This document shows, piece after piece, positions 5,019 through 5,481 of a stretch of DNA of 5,481 nucleotides. The first letter of the stretch is position 1. Every line of letters begins with the position of its first letter. The notes under the pieces are model-generated. The model searched no databases and was not told the DNA's origin. It worked only from the letters and a program-made list of their open reading frames with translations. The stretch lies in NCBI GenBank assembly GCA_028866445.1, contig JAGWIE010000113.1, positions 1-5,481 of the forward strand. The letters are read 5' to 3'. A program made the translations under genes and the position numbers. This stretch comes from Rhodospirillales bacterium. GTDB taxonomy: Bacteria; Pseudomonadota; Alphaproteobacteria; Acetobacterales; Acetobacteraceae.

Positions 5019-5481
5019 ATTTAATCGCCGTCAGCGCCGCGTTGGCCTGGGTAGCGCTGGGCCCGCCCGCCTGCGCCACCGCCTTATTGCCGCCGCCGCC
5101 TTGCCCGCCCGCTGCCGTGGCACCAGCGCGCACCAGCTCAACCGCACTTTGGGGTTGGTCGTCTGACACCGCGACCACGATGGCGGTTTTCTGCTCGGCG
5201 GTAGAGACGAGTGCCACGATGCCGCTGCCCAGCTTCTTCAGCAAATCTGTCGCGATGGGGCGCAGCTCCTTGGCTGCTACATCGCCCACATTGCGCAGAA
5301 TGGCGCGGGTGCCGTTGATGTCCTCAGCCTCCGAGGCGGTGGCCATCACCAGCTTCTTTTGCAGCTCGGCCACCTGGCGCTCCAGGCGTTTTTTGTCTTC
5401 TTGAAGCTGGGTGATGCGGCCGGCAAGCTCAGCGGCGGGCGCTTTGATGGCGGCGGAGGCTTCGGCCAGCAATTTGGCCTC
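5002..5481 (-). CDS. alaS: Alanyl-tRNA synthetase, C-terminal part (5' end outside window)
   Basis: AlaRS charges tRNA-Ala in the cytoplasm. The frame is open to the window edge, with codons for E-A-K preceding the leucine at 5470-5472, so there is no real start inside the window. The 159 visible residues are the end of a protein usually near 880. A heptad-like helix (ITQLQEDKKRLERQVAELQKK) is the coiled coil that precedes the C-Ala (DHHA1) domain. The DHHA1 domain follows, with a hydrophobic core strand (IVALVS, then TAIVVAVSDD), a helix (QSAVELVRAGA) and the glycine-rich GGQGGGG...AQAGG signature near the end. The usual Arg-Pro-Asp-Met type stretch before AQAGG reads Asn-Lys-Ala-Val here. 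The TAA stop (complement of 5002-5004) overlaps the stop of the opposing glycosyltransferase. The catalytic and editing domains lie beyond the window. Confidence 0.93.
   Translation of the reverse strand, partial: EAKLLAEASAAIKAPAAELAGRITQLQEDKKRLERQVAELQKKLVMATASEAEDINGTRAILRNVGDVAAKELRPIATDLLKKLGSGIVALVSTAEQKTAIVVAVSDDQPQSAVELVRAGATAAGGQGGGGNKAVAQAGGPSATQANAALTAIKSALAG

Noticed and set aside
5042..5404. A 120-codon plus-strand frame opposite alaS
   Set aside because: The alaS frame matches the AlaRS C-terminal domain; this is its Ser/Ala-rich complement with no independent support.
5470..5472. TTG as the start codon of a short minus-strand gene
   Set aside because: The frame stays open to the window edge with residues that continue AlaRS, so this leucine codon is internal.

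Overview
The window is chromosomal-looking DNA from a GC-rich Gram-negative bacterium, most likely an alphaproteobacterium and possibly of the Acetobacteraceae/Rhodospirillales type. That placement is an inference from the style of the EF-G and AlaRS sequences and from codon use; it was not tested by a search. Two housekeeping genes, both cut by the window edges, flank a three-gene membrane/glycosylation block. No IS element, CRISPR array, tRNA, rRNA or toxin-antitoxin pair is visible.

Layout: 1-933 (+) is the C-terminal 310 codons of translation elongation factor G (fusA), followed by a good intrinsic terminator (958-989). 1014-2453 and 2484-3863 (+) are two tandem paralogous polytopic membrane proteins of the DUF2142 type (GT-C glycosyltransferase-like). 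They are 30 nt apart, presumably one transcription unit, and are closed by a second intrinsic terminator (3865-3898). 3899-4063 is a non-coding gap that is far from empty. From 3914 to 4026 it is an almost continuous chain of inverted repeats (three hairpins, two of them sharing a strand and so mutually exclusive), with a short direct repeat just before the next gene. 4064-5005 (+) is a membrane-anchored family 2 glycosyltransferase of the polyprenyl-phosphate sugar transferase type. 5002-5481 (-) is the C-terminal 159 codons of alanyl-tRNA synthetase (alaS), convergent with the glycosyltransferase. The two stop codons overlap within a single TTAA, inside a 9-bp perfect inverted repeat.

Working model (inference): the family 2 enzyme would load a sugar onto a polyprenyl phosphate at the inner face of the cytoplasmic membrane. 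The DUF2142 proteins, which keep an Asp-Glu pair in the first extracytoplasmic loop like lipid-linked GT-C transferases, would use such a donor on the outer face to decorate a glycan, lipid or protein. No flippase or other surface-polysaccharide gene is visible, and the terminator and structured gap suggest the glycosyltransferase is expressed separately from the DUF2142 pair. The most unusual non-coding element is the 3914-4026 palindromic chain; the most unusual coding feature is the diverged DUF2142 tandem wedged between fusA and alaS.
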